Position numbers and translations under genes: made by a program
Shown: piece after piece, positions 16,029-24,327 of the stretch
Layout: the number at the start of each line of letters is the position of its first letter
Position numbering within the stretch: position 1 is the first letter of the stretch
The notes under the pieces: model-generated
Seen by the model: only the letters and a program-made list of their open reading frames with translations
What the model was told of the DNA's origin: nothing
Database searches by the model: none
Assembly (NCBI GenBank): GCA_903902745.1
Contig: CAIUWA010000033.1
Location: 1-37,458, forward strand
Source: an uncultured Opitutia bacterium
GTDB taxonomy: Bacteria > Verrucomicrobiota > Verrucomicrobiia > Opitutales > Opitutaceae
Length of the DNA stretch: 37,458 nucleotides
Direction: 5' to 3'

Positions 16029-16763
16029 ATGCCTTGCGAACTCATTCTCGTCCTCGACGCCCAATCCCCCCGCGACGTCGCCCCTACCCTGAAACGTCTC
16101 GCCGGCACCGTCAAATGGGTGAAGGTCGGACTCGAGATGTTCACCGCATGCGGCCCCGACTGTGTGCGCGAGGTCGCCGGCCTGGGGTTCAATGTCTTCC
16201 TCGACCTCAAGCTCCACGACATCCCCAACACCGTGGCCAAGGCGGTCGAGTCCGCCTCCCGCCTCCCGATCCAGATGCTCACGCTCCACACCGGCGGCGG
16301 CCGCGAGATGATGGCGTGGGCCGTCAAGGCCCAACAGCAATCCGCGCCCGGCCTGCGCCTGCTCGGCGTGACCGTGCTCACCTCGATGAGCGGGAAGGAA
16401 CTCAATGAAACCGGCGTCGCTGGCACCGCCGAGGAGCAGGTCGTCCGGCTGTGCCGGCTGGCCGTGGACGCCGGCCTGCGCGGCCTCGTTTGCTCGCCCC
16501 TCGAACTCGCCCCGCTCCGCGCTGTATTGCCGTCCGAAGTCGCGCTGGTCACGCCCGGCATCCGGCCACGCGACGCCAAGGCGGACGACCAGACCCGCGT
16601 GATGACCCCCGCCGAAGCCGCCCGCGCCGGCGCGAGCTACATCGTCGTCGGCCGCCCGATCTTCAAGGCACCGGATCCGGTGGCCGCCGCTCGCGCGATT
16701 CTCGCCGAGTTGGAGGCCGGAGGCCGGACCCCGGACGCCGGACGCCAGAGAACAGAGGACTGA
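16029..16763 (+). CDS. pyrF: Orotidine 5'-phosphate decarboxylase
   Basis: 244 residues. It decarboxylates OMP to UMP, the last step of pyrimidine synthesis. The catalytic charged network is visible: LVLDAQ (D10), VKVGLEMF (K33) and FLDLKLHDIPNT (D59, K61, D64). VTPGIRP and YIVVGRPI are the phosphate-binding loops near the C-terminus. The fold should end about residue 230; the last 15 residues (AGGRTPDAGRQRTED) are encoded by the left arm of an intergenic inverted repeat and are probably a neutral extension. The ATG at 16029 is the natural start. It is divergent from ispE across a 58-base gap and followed by ispD after a repeat-filled gap. Confidence 0.93.
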   Translation: MPCELILVLDAQSPRDVAPTLKRLAGTVKWVKVGLEMFTACGPDCVREVAGLGFNVFLDLKLHDIPNTVAKAVESASRLPIQMLTLHTGGGREMMAWAVKAQQQSAPGLRLLGVTVLTSMSGKELNETGVAGTAEEQVVRLCRLAVDAGLRGLVCSPLELAPLRAVLPSEVALVTPGIRPRDAKADDQTRVMTPAEAARAGASYIVVGRPIFKAPDPVAAARAILAELEAGGRTPDAGRQRTED

Positions 16764-16940
16764 GGCCAGAAGACGGAAACCAAAAATCAGAAGCCCGCAT
16801 GATCATGCTTTCCTATCCCTTTTTTCGAAGTTCGTCCATGTCTCGCCGTCCTTCCTCCGCCCCCCGATCTCCGGCTTCCGGCGTACGGCTTCCGACCTCT
16901 GGCGTCCGTCCTCTGTCCTCCGTCCTCCGGTGGCGGGCAG
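16712..16940. repeat. Long inverted repeat, GAGGACNG/GGCGTCCG vocabulary, overlapping the pyrF 3' end
   Basis: The left arm, about 16712-16775, is made of ggaggccgg, ggacgccgg and agaacagaggactgagg units. The right arm, about 16858-16940, has the complement types ccggcttccggcg, ctggcgtccgtcc and tctgtcctccgtcctcc. The middle (about 16776-16850) is unrelated AT-richer sequence with no gene. The pyrF stop (16761-16763) is inside the left arm, and the ispD start follows the right arm by about 8 bases. Confidence 0.8.
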
Positions 16941-16947
16941 CCGCCGC

Positions 16948-17628
16948 ATGAGCCGCACCGCCGCCATCCTCCTCGCCGCCGGCAGCGGCCGGCGCATGCA
17001 GGGGGCCGTCGCCGACAAGGTGCTCGCGCCTTTGGCCGGCCGGCCGGTCTTCGCCCACTCCGCCGCCGCTTTCATCACCAGCGGCATCGCCGACTACTAC
17101 GTGGTCGTCTATCGCGACCAGCGGCAGATGATGGAGCTCTCCGCCTACGCGCCGACTCCTTCGGTGCTCGTCCGAGGTGGACGTGAACGGCAGGACTCGG
17201 TGATCCAAGCCCTCGCCGTGCTGCCGGGCGACATCGCCCAGGTGTTCATCCACGATTGCGCCCGGCCGCTCATCCGACCGGAGCAGCTCGCCGCCCTGCA
17301 CAAAATCGTCCGCCGCGAGGATGCCGTCGTGCTCGCCCACCGCGTCACCGACACGATCAAGGAGCACAACAACCGCGCCCGCCTCCGCACGCTCGACCGC
17401 TCGCGCCTCTGGGCGATGGAAACGCCGCAGGTCTTTTCCCGCGACCTGATCGTCCGCGCCTATGCCCGCGTGCAAGCCCGCGGGCTCCGCATCACCGACG
17501 ACGCTGCCGCCGTCGAACTACTCGGCCACCCGGTCGCCCTGCTCGAAAACCCGCACCCCAATCCCAAGCTCACCACGGCTTCCGACCTCGCCTACCTCGA
17601 GTTTCTCCTCTCCCGCCCAGCGGCGTGA
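16948..17628 (+). CDS. ispD: 2-C-methyl-D-erythritol 4-phosphate cytidylyltransferase
   Basis: 226 residues. It couples CTP and MEP to CDP-methylerythritol, step three of the MEP pathway. The CTP-binding signature AAILLAAGSGRRM is at the very N-terminus, followed by DKVLAPLAGRPVFAHS. VRGGRERQDSV carries the Arg-Ser contacts, IHDCARPLI the metal-binding Asp (usually HDAARP; here C replaces the first A), and RVTDTIK the substrate Thr. LWAMETPQVF and ITDDAAAVE are typical C-terminal motifs. I chose the ATG at 16948; a start at 16930 would add six residues from the repeat. ispF follows after 26 bases, so they form an operon. Confidence 0.93.
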   Translation: MSRTAAILLAAGSGRRMQGAVADKVLAPLAGRPVFAHSAAAFITSGIADYYVVVYRDQRQMMELSAYAPTPSVLVRGGRERQDSVIQALAVLPGDIAQVFIHDCARPLIRPEQLAALHKIVRREDAVVLAHRVTDTIKEHNNRARLRTLDRSRLWAMETPQVFSRDLIVRAYARVQARGLRITDDAAAVELLGHPVALLENPHPNPKLTTASDLAYLEFLLSRPAA

Positions 17629-17654
17629 GGCGCACCACTGAACGACCACCCCTC

Positions 17655-18134
17655 ATGCCTTCCTTCCGCATCGGCCACGGTTACGACATCCACCGCCTGG
17701 TCGCCGGGCGCCCGCTCGTGCTTGGCGGCGTTACCTTCGCCACCGACTATGGGCTGGAGGGACATTCGGACGCCGACTGCGTCACCCACGCCATCTGTGA
17801 CGCGCTCCTCGGCGCGGCCGGCCTGCCGGACATCGGGCATTTTTTTCCCAACACAGACCCGGCTTACAGGAACATCGATTCCCAAGCCCTCCTGCAGCGC
17901 GTCTGCGCCGAAATCGCGAAGCTTGGGTATGATATCGTCAACATTGACGCCACCGTGATCGCCGAGAAGCCGAAGATCGCCCCGCAAATTCCCGCGATGA
18001 AGGCCGCGCTCGCGAAGTCGACGGGCCTCATCGCCGACGAGATCGGCCTCAAGGCGACGACCAACGAGGGAGTCGGTGATCTCGGCCGCGGCCTCGCCAT
18101 CGCCGCCCACGCCGTCTGCCTGCTCAAGCGATGA
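17655..18134 (+). CDS. ispF: 2-C-methyl-D-erythritol 2,4-cyclodiphosphate synthase
   Basis: 159 residues, the usual length of this trimeric zinc enzyme, which cyclises CDP-methylerythritol phosphate with release of CMP. IGHGYDIHRL gives the metal ligands D11 and H13; EGHSDADCVTHAICDALLGA supplies the third ligand and substrate contacts; DIGHFFPNTDP and VNIDATVIAEKPKI are typical. Near the C-terminus KATTNEGVGDLGRGLAIAAHA keeps the T-T-N-E and G-R, but where most family members have GRxEGI this protein has GRGLAI, losing the Glu. Its TGA overlaps the ATG of the first OppA-type gene (ATGA, 18131-18134). Confidence 0.92.
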   Translation: MPSFRIGHGYDIHRLVAGRPLVLGGVTFATDYGLEGHSDADCVTHAICDALLGAAGLPDIGHFFPNTDPAYRNIDSQALLQRVCAEIAKLGYDIVNIDATVIAEKPKIAPQIPAMKAALAKSTGLIADEIGLKATTNEGVGDLGRGLAIAAHAVCLLKR

Positions 18135-19831
18135 CGATATTTTCCCTTCGGGCATTCATCCGTCTCCTGCCTGCCCGCCATAGCCTTGGCGACGGCGGGT
18201 CCCCCGTCCTCCGTCCTCTGTCCTCTGTCCTCTGCCTTCTGTCCTCCGTCTTCTGGCTTCTGGCCACAACCGGCTGCCTGAAGCACGGCACGGACGTGGA
18301 GCGAGGCAATCGCGAGCAGGTGCTGCACCGCGGCACCGGCTATGAAATCGGCAATCTCGATCCGCATCTCGCCACCAACATCTCGGAAATGGATCTCATT
18401 TCCGCCCTGTTTGAGGGACTCGTGACCGAGGACCCCACCGACCTGCATCCGGTGCCGGGCGTCGCGGAGCGCTGGGAGGTTTCGTCCGACCAGCTCACCT
18501 ACACGTTTTTCCTGCGCGCCGGCGCCCACTGGTCCAATGGCACCCCGCTCACCGCGGAGGATTTTGTGGCCTCATGGCGCCGGATTCTCACGCCCTCGCT
18601 CGCCTCGGCCAATGCCGGCCTGCTCTACGTCCTGCAGGGAGCGGAGGCTTTCGCCAAGGGCGGAGCGAAGGACTTTGCCCAAGTCGGCGTCAAGGCGGTG
18701 GACGCCCGCACCCTGCAGGTCACCCTCGCCCAACCCACGCCGTATTTCCTTTCGCTGCTCACCCACACCGCCTGGCTGCCGGTGCCCCTGTCGGTCATCA
18801 CCGTCAATGGCCCCGCTTACGAACGTGGCAACTCCTGGGCCAGCGCCGGCCACTTGGTAGGAAACGGCGCCTTCACCCTGCAGTCGTGGGCGCCCAACCA
18901 GCGCATCATCGCCGTGAAATCCCCCGCCTATTGGGACGCCGCGCACGTCCGCCTGAACGCGATTCACTTTCACCCGATCGACAGCCTCGATGCCGAGGAG
19001 CGGGCGTTCCGCGCGGGCCAGCTGCACGTCACGTATGCGCTGCCATTCGCCAAGGGGGAGTCCTATCGCCGCGACGCCCCGCAGTTTCTCCGCGCCGATC
19101 CCTACCTGAACTCCTATTTCCTCCGCCTCAACGTCGCCCGGCCCTTCCTCAACGAGCCGCGCGTGCGCCGCGCACTGGCGCTGGGCGTGGATCGCGACGC
19201 CCTCGCCGGGAAAATCCTGCGCGGCGGGCAGCTCCCGGCCCACGCCTTCACCCCGCCCGGAACCGCCGGCTACACACCGGCCGCGCAGTTGCCCACCGAT
19301 TTTGCCGCCGCGCGCCAGTTGCTGGTCGAGGCGGGATATCCGGGCGGCCGGGGCCTGCCGGCCTTCGAGCTGCTCTACAACAATTCGGAAAACCACCGCC
19401 TGATCGCCGAGGCCGTGCAGGAGATGTGGCGCCGCGAGCTCGGCGTGCAGGTCCGCCTCGTGAACCAGGAATTCAAGGCCGTCCTCGAGCAGCGCCGCAC
19501 CGGCCAGTACCAGATCCTGTTCTCCGACTGGGTGGGCGACTATCTCGACCCGAGCACGTTCCTGGACGTCTGGCGCACCGACAGCGGCAACAACCACACG
19601 GGCTGGTCCAGCCCGGCCTACGATTCCCTCCTGCGCTCGGCCTCGCTCACCACCGACGCGGCGGCGCGCGAGGCGTTCTTCCAAAAGGCCGAGGCCCTGC
19701 TGCTCGAGGCCGCCCCGCTCGTGCCCCTTTACTACAACACCCACATCTTTCTGCTCCAACCTTCGGTCAAAGGCTGGCATCCCACCCTGCTCGACCATCA
19801 TCCCTATAAGCACGTGTGGCTTGAGGAATGA
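18131..19831 (+). CDS. Oligopeptide ABC transporter substrate-binding lipoprotein (OppA type), paralogue 1
   Basis: 566 residues of the SBP_bac_5 family, which captures oligopeptides in the periplasm and delivers them to OppBC-type permeases. Family motifs: NLDPHLATNISEMDLISALFEGL, LTYTFFLRAGAHWSNGTPLTAEDFVASW, VGNGAFTLQSWAPNQRI, RVRRALALGVDRDALA and the late VPLYYNTHIFL. A hydrophobic run (residues 30-45) ends in LATTGC, with Cys49 the probable lipidation site. The start is coupled to ispF by an ATGA overlap. Residues 16-45 are encoded by the same dispersed repeat that lies upstream of the protease at 3590, including RPLSSVLCL in the same reading frame. A downstream non-ATG start inside the repeat is possible. 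Confidence 0.88.
   Translation: MTIFSLRAFIRLLPARHSLGDGGSPVLRPLSSVLCLLSSVFWLLATTGCLKHGTDVERGNREQVLHRGTGYEIGNLDPHLATNISEMDLISALFEGLVTEDPTDLHPVPGVAERWEVSSDQLTYTFFLRAGAHWSNGTPLTAEDFVASWRRILTPSLASANAGLLYVLQGAEAFAKGGAKDFAQVGVKAVDARTLQVTLAQPTPYFLSLLTHTAWLPVPLSVITVNGPAYERGNSWASAGHLVGNGAFTLQSWAPNQRIIAVKSPAYWDAAHVRLNAIHFHPIDSLDAEERAFRAGQLHVTYALPFAKGESYRRDAPQFLRADPYLNSYFLRLNVARPFLNEPRVRRALALGVDRDALAGKILRGGQLPAHAFTPPGTAGYTPAAQLPTDFAAARQLLVEAGYPGGRGLPAFELLYNNSENHRLIAEAVQEMWRRELGVQVRLVNQEFKAVLEQRRTGQYQILFSDWVGDYLDPSTFLDVWRTDSGNNHTGWSSPAYDSLLRSASLTTDAAAREAFFQKAEALLLEAAPLVPLYYNTHIFLLQPSVKGWHPTLLDHHPYKHVWLEE
18161..18275. repeat. Dispersed repeat, right-arm type plus palindromic unit, inside an open reading frame
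   Basis: 18168-18201 matches 3758-3791 at 33 of 34 positions. It is followed by cgtcctccgtcctctgtcct and further ctgtcctcNgtc units to about 18275. Only the C/T-rich arm is present; no complementary purine-rich arm is seen nearby. It begins about 27 bases after the ispF stop, yet lies in the coding frame of the first OppA-type lipoprotein. Confidence 0.8.
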
Positions 19832-19865
19832 AGGGATCGGCATCATAGTTGCCGGAGGCGCACCC

Positions 19866-21479
19866 ATGCACCGAAAGGAATCCCATCTGTCTCAGTATCT
19901 TTGTGTCATCTCGTGCCTTGTCGCGGCCATCAGCTCCAGCTGCTCGCGGCCCGAACCCGCGGCCGCCCGCGAGCAGGTCATCCGGATCAGCCAGCGCAAT
20001 GAGCCGACGGACCTCGATCCGGCACACGGCATCGTTGACGAGTTTTTCATCATCCGGGCGCTGAGCGAGGGGCTGGTGACCCGCTCGCCCGGCGGGGGCC
20101 TGCGCGCCGCCGCCGCCGAGCGCTGGGACATTTCCGCCGACGGGCTGACCTACACCTTCCATCTGCGCGCCGACGCCCGCTGGTCCAACAACGAGCCGGT
20201 GACGGCGGCGGATTTCGTGGAGTCCTACCGGCGCCTGCTCACTCCCGCCACCGCCGCGCCCAAAGCCACGCTGTTCTTCGGCGTGAAGAACGCGCGCGCC
20301 TTTGTGGCCGGCGAACTCACTGATTTCAACTCCGTGGGCTTCCGCGCGGCCGATGAGCATACGCTCGTCGTCACCCTCGATCATCCCATGCCGGACTTCC
20401 TCGCCTACGCCGCCAGCGGACCGTGGATCCCCGTCAATCCGCGCGTCGTCGGCCGCCTCGGATCCGCCTGGACGCGCCCCGGCAACTTCGTGGGTAACGG
20501 CCCGTTCATCCTCGCCGAGTGGCAGCCGCACCAGCGCATCGTCGTGCGCAAGAACCCGCTCTACGCCGGTGCCGCCCGGGTGCGGCTGGACGAAATTGAC
20601 TTCCTCGCCTTCGACAACGACGACACGGAGGAAAAGGCCTACCGCGCCGGGCAGGTGGATGTGACGATGACCGTGCCCGTGACAAAACTCGCCGTCTACG
20701 AGCGCGGGCGCCCCGCCGACCTGCATCATGCTCCCCTCGCGGAAACGCGCTATCTCACGTTCAACACCGGCCGGCTGCCGCTCAATGACGCGCGGGTACG
20801 CCGGGCGCTCGCGCTGGCGGTCGATCGCGTGAAACTGGTGGACCGCGTGGTGCTCGGCGGCCGGGAGCCCGCCGGACGTTTCCTGCCCGCCACCCTGCGG
20901 CCGCGCAACGACCCCGACTTGTCCGCATCCGAGGCGTTGAAGTTTGATCCGGCGGAGGGCCGCCGGCTGCTCGCGGAGGCAGGCTTTCCCGAAGGCCGGG
21001 GCTTCCGCCAGCTCGAGCTCACGGCGTGGTCCCCCTCGCAGACGCCCGTGCTCGAGGCCATTCAGGAAATGTGGAAAAAGGAGCTCGGCATCGAGGTGAC
21101 CATCGCCACGCGCGAATACGGCGCGCATGTGGCGGCACTCCGGTCGGGGGCCTATGACATCGGTTTTGTCACGGCCATTCCGGATGTGGCCGATGCCGCC
21201 GATGTACTGCGGAATTTCACCATTGACGCCCCACTCAACTATCCGCATTGGTCCGATGCCCGCTATGATGCGCTGCTGGCCGAGGCCGAGCGCACCGGCG
21301 ACGCTGCCCAGCGGGCGGGACTGCTCCACGAGGCCGAGGCGCGGCTCGGCGAACTCTGCCCGGTGGCACCGCTGTATTTCAACGCGCGGAACTGGCTGAT
21401 GACGCCGCGCATCCGCGGCTGGCAGGAAGATGAGCTTTGGACGCGGTTCTATCCCAGCATTTACCTGCAGGAAAACTAA
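19866..21479 (+). CDS. Oligopeptide ABC transporter substrate-binding lipoprotein (OppA type), paralogue 2
   Basis: 537 residues, SBP_bac_5 family. It starts at the ATG at 19866, with an N-terminal MHRKESHLSQ, a hydrophobic stretch (YLCVISCLVAAISSSC) and a Cys around residue 26 as likely lipidation site; the frame is open back to 19821, overlapping the previous gene. Family motifs: EPTDLDPAHGIVDEFFIIRALSEGL, LTYTFHLRADARWSNNEPVTAADFVESY, VGNGPFILAEWQPHQRI, ARVRRALALAVDRVKLV and CPVAPLYFNARNW. It is clearly diverged from both neighbours rather than a recent copy. Three tandem binding proteins probably widen the peptide range of one permease. Confidence 0.88.
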   Translation: MHRKESHLSQYLCVISCLVAAISSSCSRPEPAAAREQVIRISQRNEPTDLDPAHGIVDEFFIIRALSEGLVTRSPGGGLRAAAAERWDISADGLTYTFHLRADARWSNNEPVTAADFVESYRRLLTPATAAPKATLFFGVKNARAFVAGELTDFNSVGFRAADEHTLVVTLDHPMPDFLAYAASGPWIPVNPRVVGRLGSAWTRPGNFVGNGPFILAEWQPHQRIVVRKNPLYAGAARVRLDEIDFLAFDNDDTEEKAYRAGQVDVTMTVPVTKLAVYERGRPADLHHAPLAETRYLTFNTGRLPLNDARVRRALALAVDRVKLVDRVVLGGREPAGRFLPATLRPRNDPDLSASEALKFDPAEGRRLLAEAGFPEGRGFRQLELTAWSPSQTPVLEAIQEMWKKELGIEVTIATREYGAHVAALRSGAYDIGFVTAIPDVADAADVLRNFTIDAPLNYPHWSDARYDALLAEAERTGDAAQRAGLLHEAEARLGELCPVAPLYFNARNWLMTPRIRGWQEDELWTRFYPSIYLQEN

Positions 21480-21518
21480 AGCCGCTTCCATTTTCGGAAA
21501 GCAGCGCTCAGCTGTAGG

Positions 21519-21553
21519 CCAGGTCATTGACCTGGCGCCACCTCAACGAGGTG
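21519..21553. repeat. Two adjacent compact palindromes between oppA paralogues 2 and 3
   Basis: ccaggtca-t-tgacctgg (21519-21535) is a perfect 8-bp stem with one central base. cacctc-aac-gaggtg (21539-21553) is a perfect 6-bp stem. Neither has a T-run, so they are not ordinary terminators; they sit about 40 bases after the stop of paralogue 2. Confidence 0.75.
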
Positions 21554-21640
21554 ACTTACAATGGTGGAAGGGGCAAATCGGAGGATCGCCGGCCTTTCCC
21601 GCGCTTGCCGCCGGTCGGGGTGGCGTGTGATGCTGCCCGC

Positions 21641-23260
21641 ATGCTGAAATGCAAGCTGGTCTCCTTTCTCGCCGTGGCGTTCCTGTTCGCCGGTTGCAGC
21701 AAAAAGGAGCCGGCCGCCACCACCGCGGGCGGAACCCCCACGAGGAAGATTCTGCGCTATGGCAACGGCACGGAGCCGCAGGATATCGATCCGCATGTCG
21801 TCACGGGCGTCCCGGAGCAACACCTCATCCAGACGCTCTCGGAGGGTCTGGTAAGCGAGGATCCGCAAATGAATACCATCCCCGGCGTGGCGGAGAAATG
21901 GGAGATCTCGCCTGACGGCCTGGTCTATACCTTTCATCTTCGCGCCGACGCCAAGTGGTCCAATGGCGATCCGGTCACCGCCCAGGATTTCGTCCAATCC
22001 TACCAGCGGGAGCTCACGGCCGCGCTCGCCAGCGAGTATGCCTACATGCTCTTCAATCACGTGCGCGGGGCAAAGGACTACTACGACGGAAAAATCACCG
22101 ACTTCGCCCAGACCGGTTTCAAGGCGATCGATCCCCGCACCCTCGAGATCACCCTGCTGCAGCCGGCGCCGTTCCTGCTTCATGCCATGAACCATTATGC
22201 GTGGTATCCCGTCCATATTCCCACGATCAGGAAATTCGGCGGCCTCGATCACCGGAGCACCGCCTGGACGCGTCCCGAAAATTATGTCGGCAACGGCCCC
22301 TACGTGCTCAAGTCATGGAAACCCAACCAGGTGATCGTCACCGAGCGCTCGCCGACCTACTGGGATCGCGCCCGCGTCAAGATCGACGAAATCGACTTCT
22401 ATCCCATCGAGCTCGCCGACACCGAGGAACGCATGTTTCGCAGCGGCCAGCTCGACATCACGAATGAAGTCCCCCTCACCAAGCTGGCGGTCTACCGTCG
22501 CGATCAACCCCGCTCGGTCCGCGTCGACCCCTATGATGGGCTCTACTACTATCGCTTCAACGTCCGGCGCAAACCCTTCGATGATGTCCGCGTCCGGCGC
22601 GCGCTCGCCCTGTCCATCGACCGCGAGAGCCTGGTGAAGAATGTCACGCTGGCGGACGAAGTGCCCGCCTACGATTTTGTGCCGCAAAATCTCCTCGGCT
22701 ACCGGAGCGAAAATTCCTTCCAGGCCGACATCGCGGAGGCCCGCCGCCTCCTCGCCGCGGCGGGCTATCCGGAGGGCCGGGGCTTTCCCCGGGTCGAGCT
22801 CCTCTACAACACGCTCGAGAAGCACAAGATCATCGCCGAGGCGCTGCAGGAAATGTGGCGGAAGAATCTCGGGGTGGAAATCAGCCTCCTCAACCAGGAA
22901 TGGAAGGTCTACGTCGACGCCCAGCATTCGCAGAATTTCCAGTTCCAGCGGGCCGGCTGGATCGCCGACTATGTCGACCCCCACGTTTTTTTCGACCTGT
23001 GGGAAACCGGCAACGGCAACAACGACACCAACTGGGGCAATCCCGAATATGACCGCCTGCTGCACTCGGCCCTTTCCACCCATGACAACACCGCCCGCTT
23101 CGCCATCTACCAGCAGATGGAGAAAATCCTCGTCGCGGAGATGCCGATCATGCCGATTTTTTACTACACCCATGCCCGCCTGATCAGCCCGCGGGTCAAG
23201 GGGTTTTATACGACTCCGGTGGACAACTATCCCTGGAAGTATGCCGACATCGATCCCTGA
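21641..23260 (+). CDS. Oligopeptide ABC transporter substrate-binding lipoprotein (OppA type), paralogue 3
   Basis: 539 residues, SBP_bac_5 family. The ATG at 21641 gives an excellent lipoprotein signal (MLKCKLVSFLAVAFLFAGC, Cys19), so this start is secure although the frame opens at 21527. Motifs: TEPQDIDPHVVTGVPEQHLIQTLSEGL, LVYTFHLRADAKWSNGDPVTAQDFVQSY, VGNGPYVLKSWKPNQVI, VRVRRALALSIDRESLV, then MPIMPIFYYTHARLI. It is the most canonical of the three and nearest to the permease genes, so it is probably the main binding protein. A 64-base gap separates it from the oppB-type gene. Confidence 0.9.
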   Translation: MLKCKLVSFLAVAFLFAGCSKKEPAATTAGGTPTRKILRYGNGTEPQDIDPHVVTGVPEQHLIQTLSEGLVSEDPQMNTIPGVAEKWEISPDGLVYTFHLRADAKWSNGDPVTAQDFVQSYQRELTAALASEYAYMLFNHVRGAKDYYDGKITDFAQTGFKAIDPRTLEITLLQPAPFLLHAMNHYAWYPVHIPTIRKFGGLDHRSTAWTRPENYVGNGPYVLKSWKPNQVIVTERSPTYWDRARVKIDEIDFYPIELADTEERMFRSGQLDITNEVPLTKLAVYRRDQPRSVRVDPYDGLYYYRFNVRRKPFDDVRVRRALALSIDRESLVKNVTLADEVPAYDFVPQNLLGYRSENSFQADIAEARRLLAAAGYPEGRGFPRVELLYNTLEKHKIIAEALQEMWRKNLGVEISLLNQEWKVYVDAQHSQNFQFQRAGWIADYVDPHVFFDLWETGNGNNDTNWGNPEYDRLLHSALSTHDNTARFAIYQQMEKILVAEMPIMPIFYYTHARLISPRVKGFYTTPVDNYPWKYADIDP

Positions 23261-23324
23261 GCCGCGATCGCACCGGCGGGGCTTTTGACTTCTGCTGCGG
23301 TGATTCTTTCCTCTTAATTCCCCC

Positions 23325-24245
<921 letters not shown>

Positions 24246-24322
24246 TTTTCCCGCGGATAACACGGATGAACGCTGCCAAATCCTCCTGCACCCGTGTCCA
24301 TCCGCGAAATCCGCGGTAAAAA
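24246..24322. repeat. Inverted repeat CCGCGGATAACACGGATG between oppB and oppC
   Basis: The left arm 24246-24270 (ttttcccgcggataacacgg...) starts directly after the oppB stop. The right arm 24296-24322 (gtccatccgcgaaatccgcg...) is complementary at most positions. It ends a few bases before the oppC start codon at 24328, so it fills the whole gap. Confidence 0.8.
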
Positions 24323-24327
24323 TTCCG

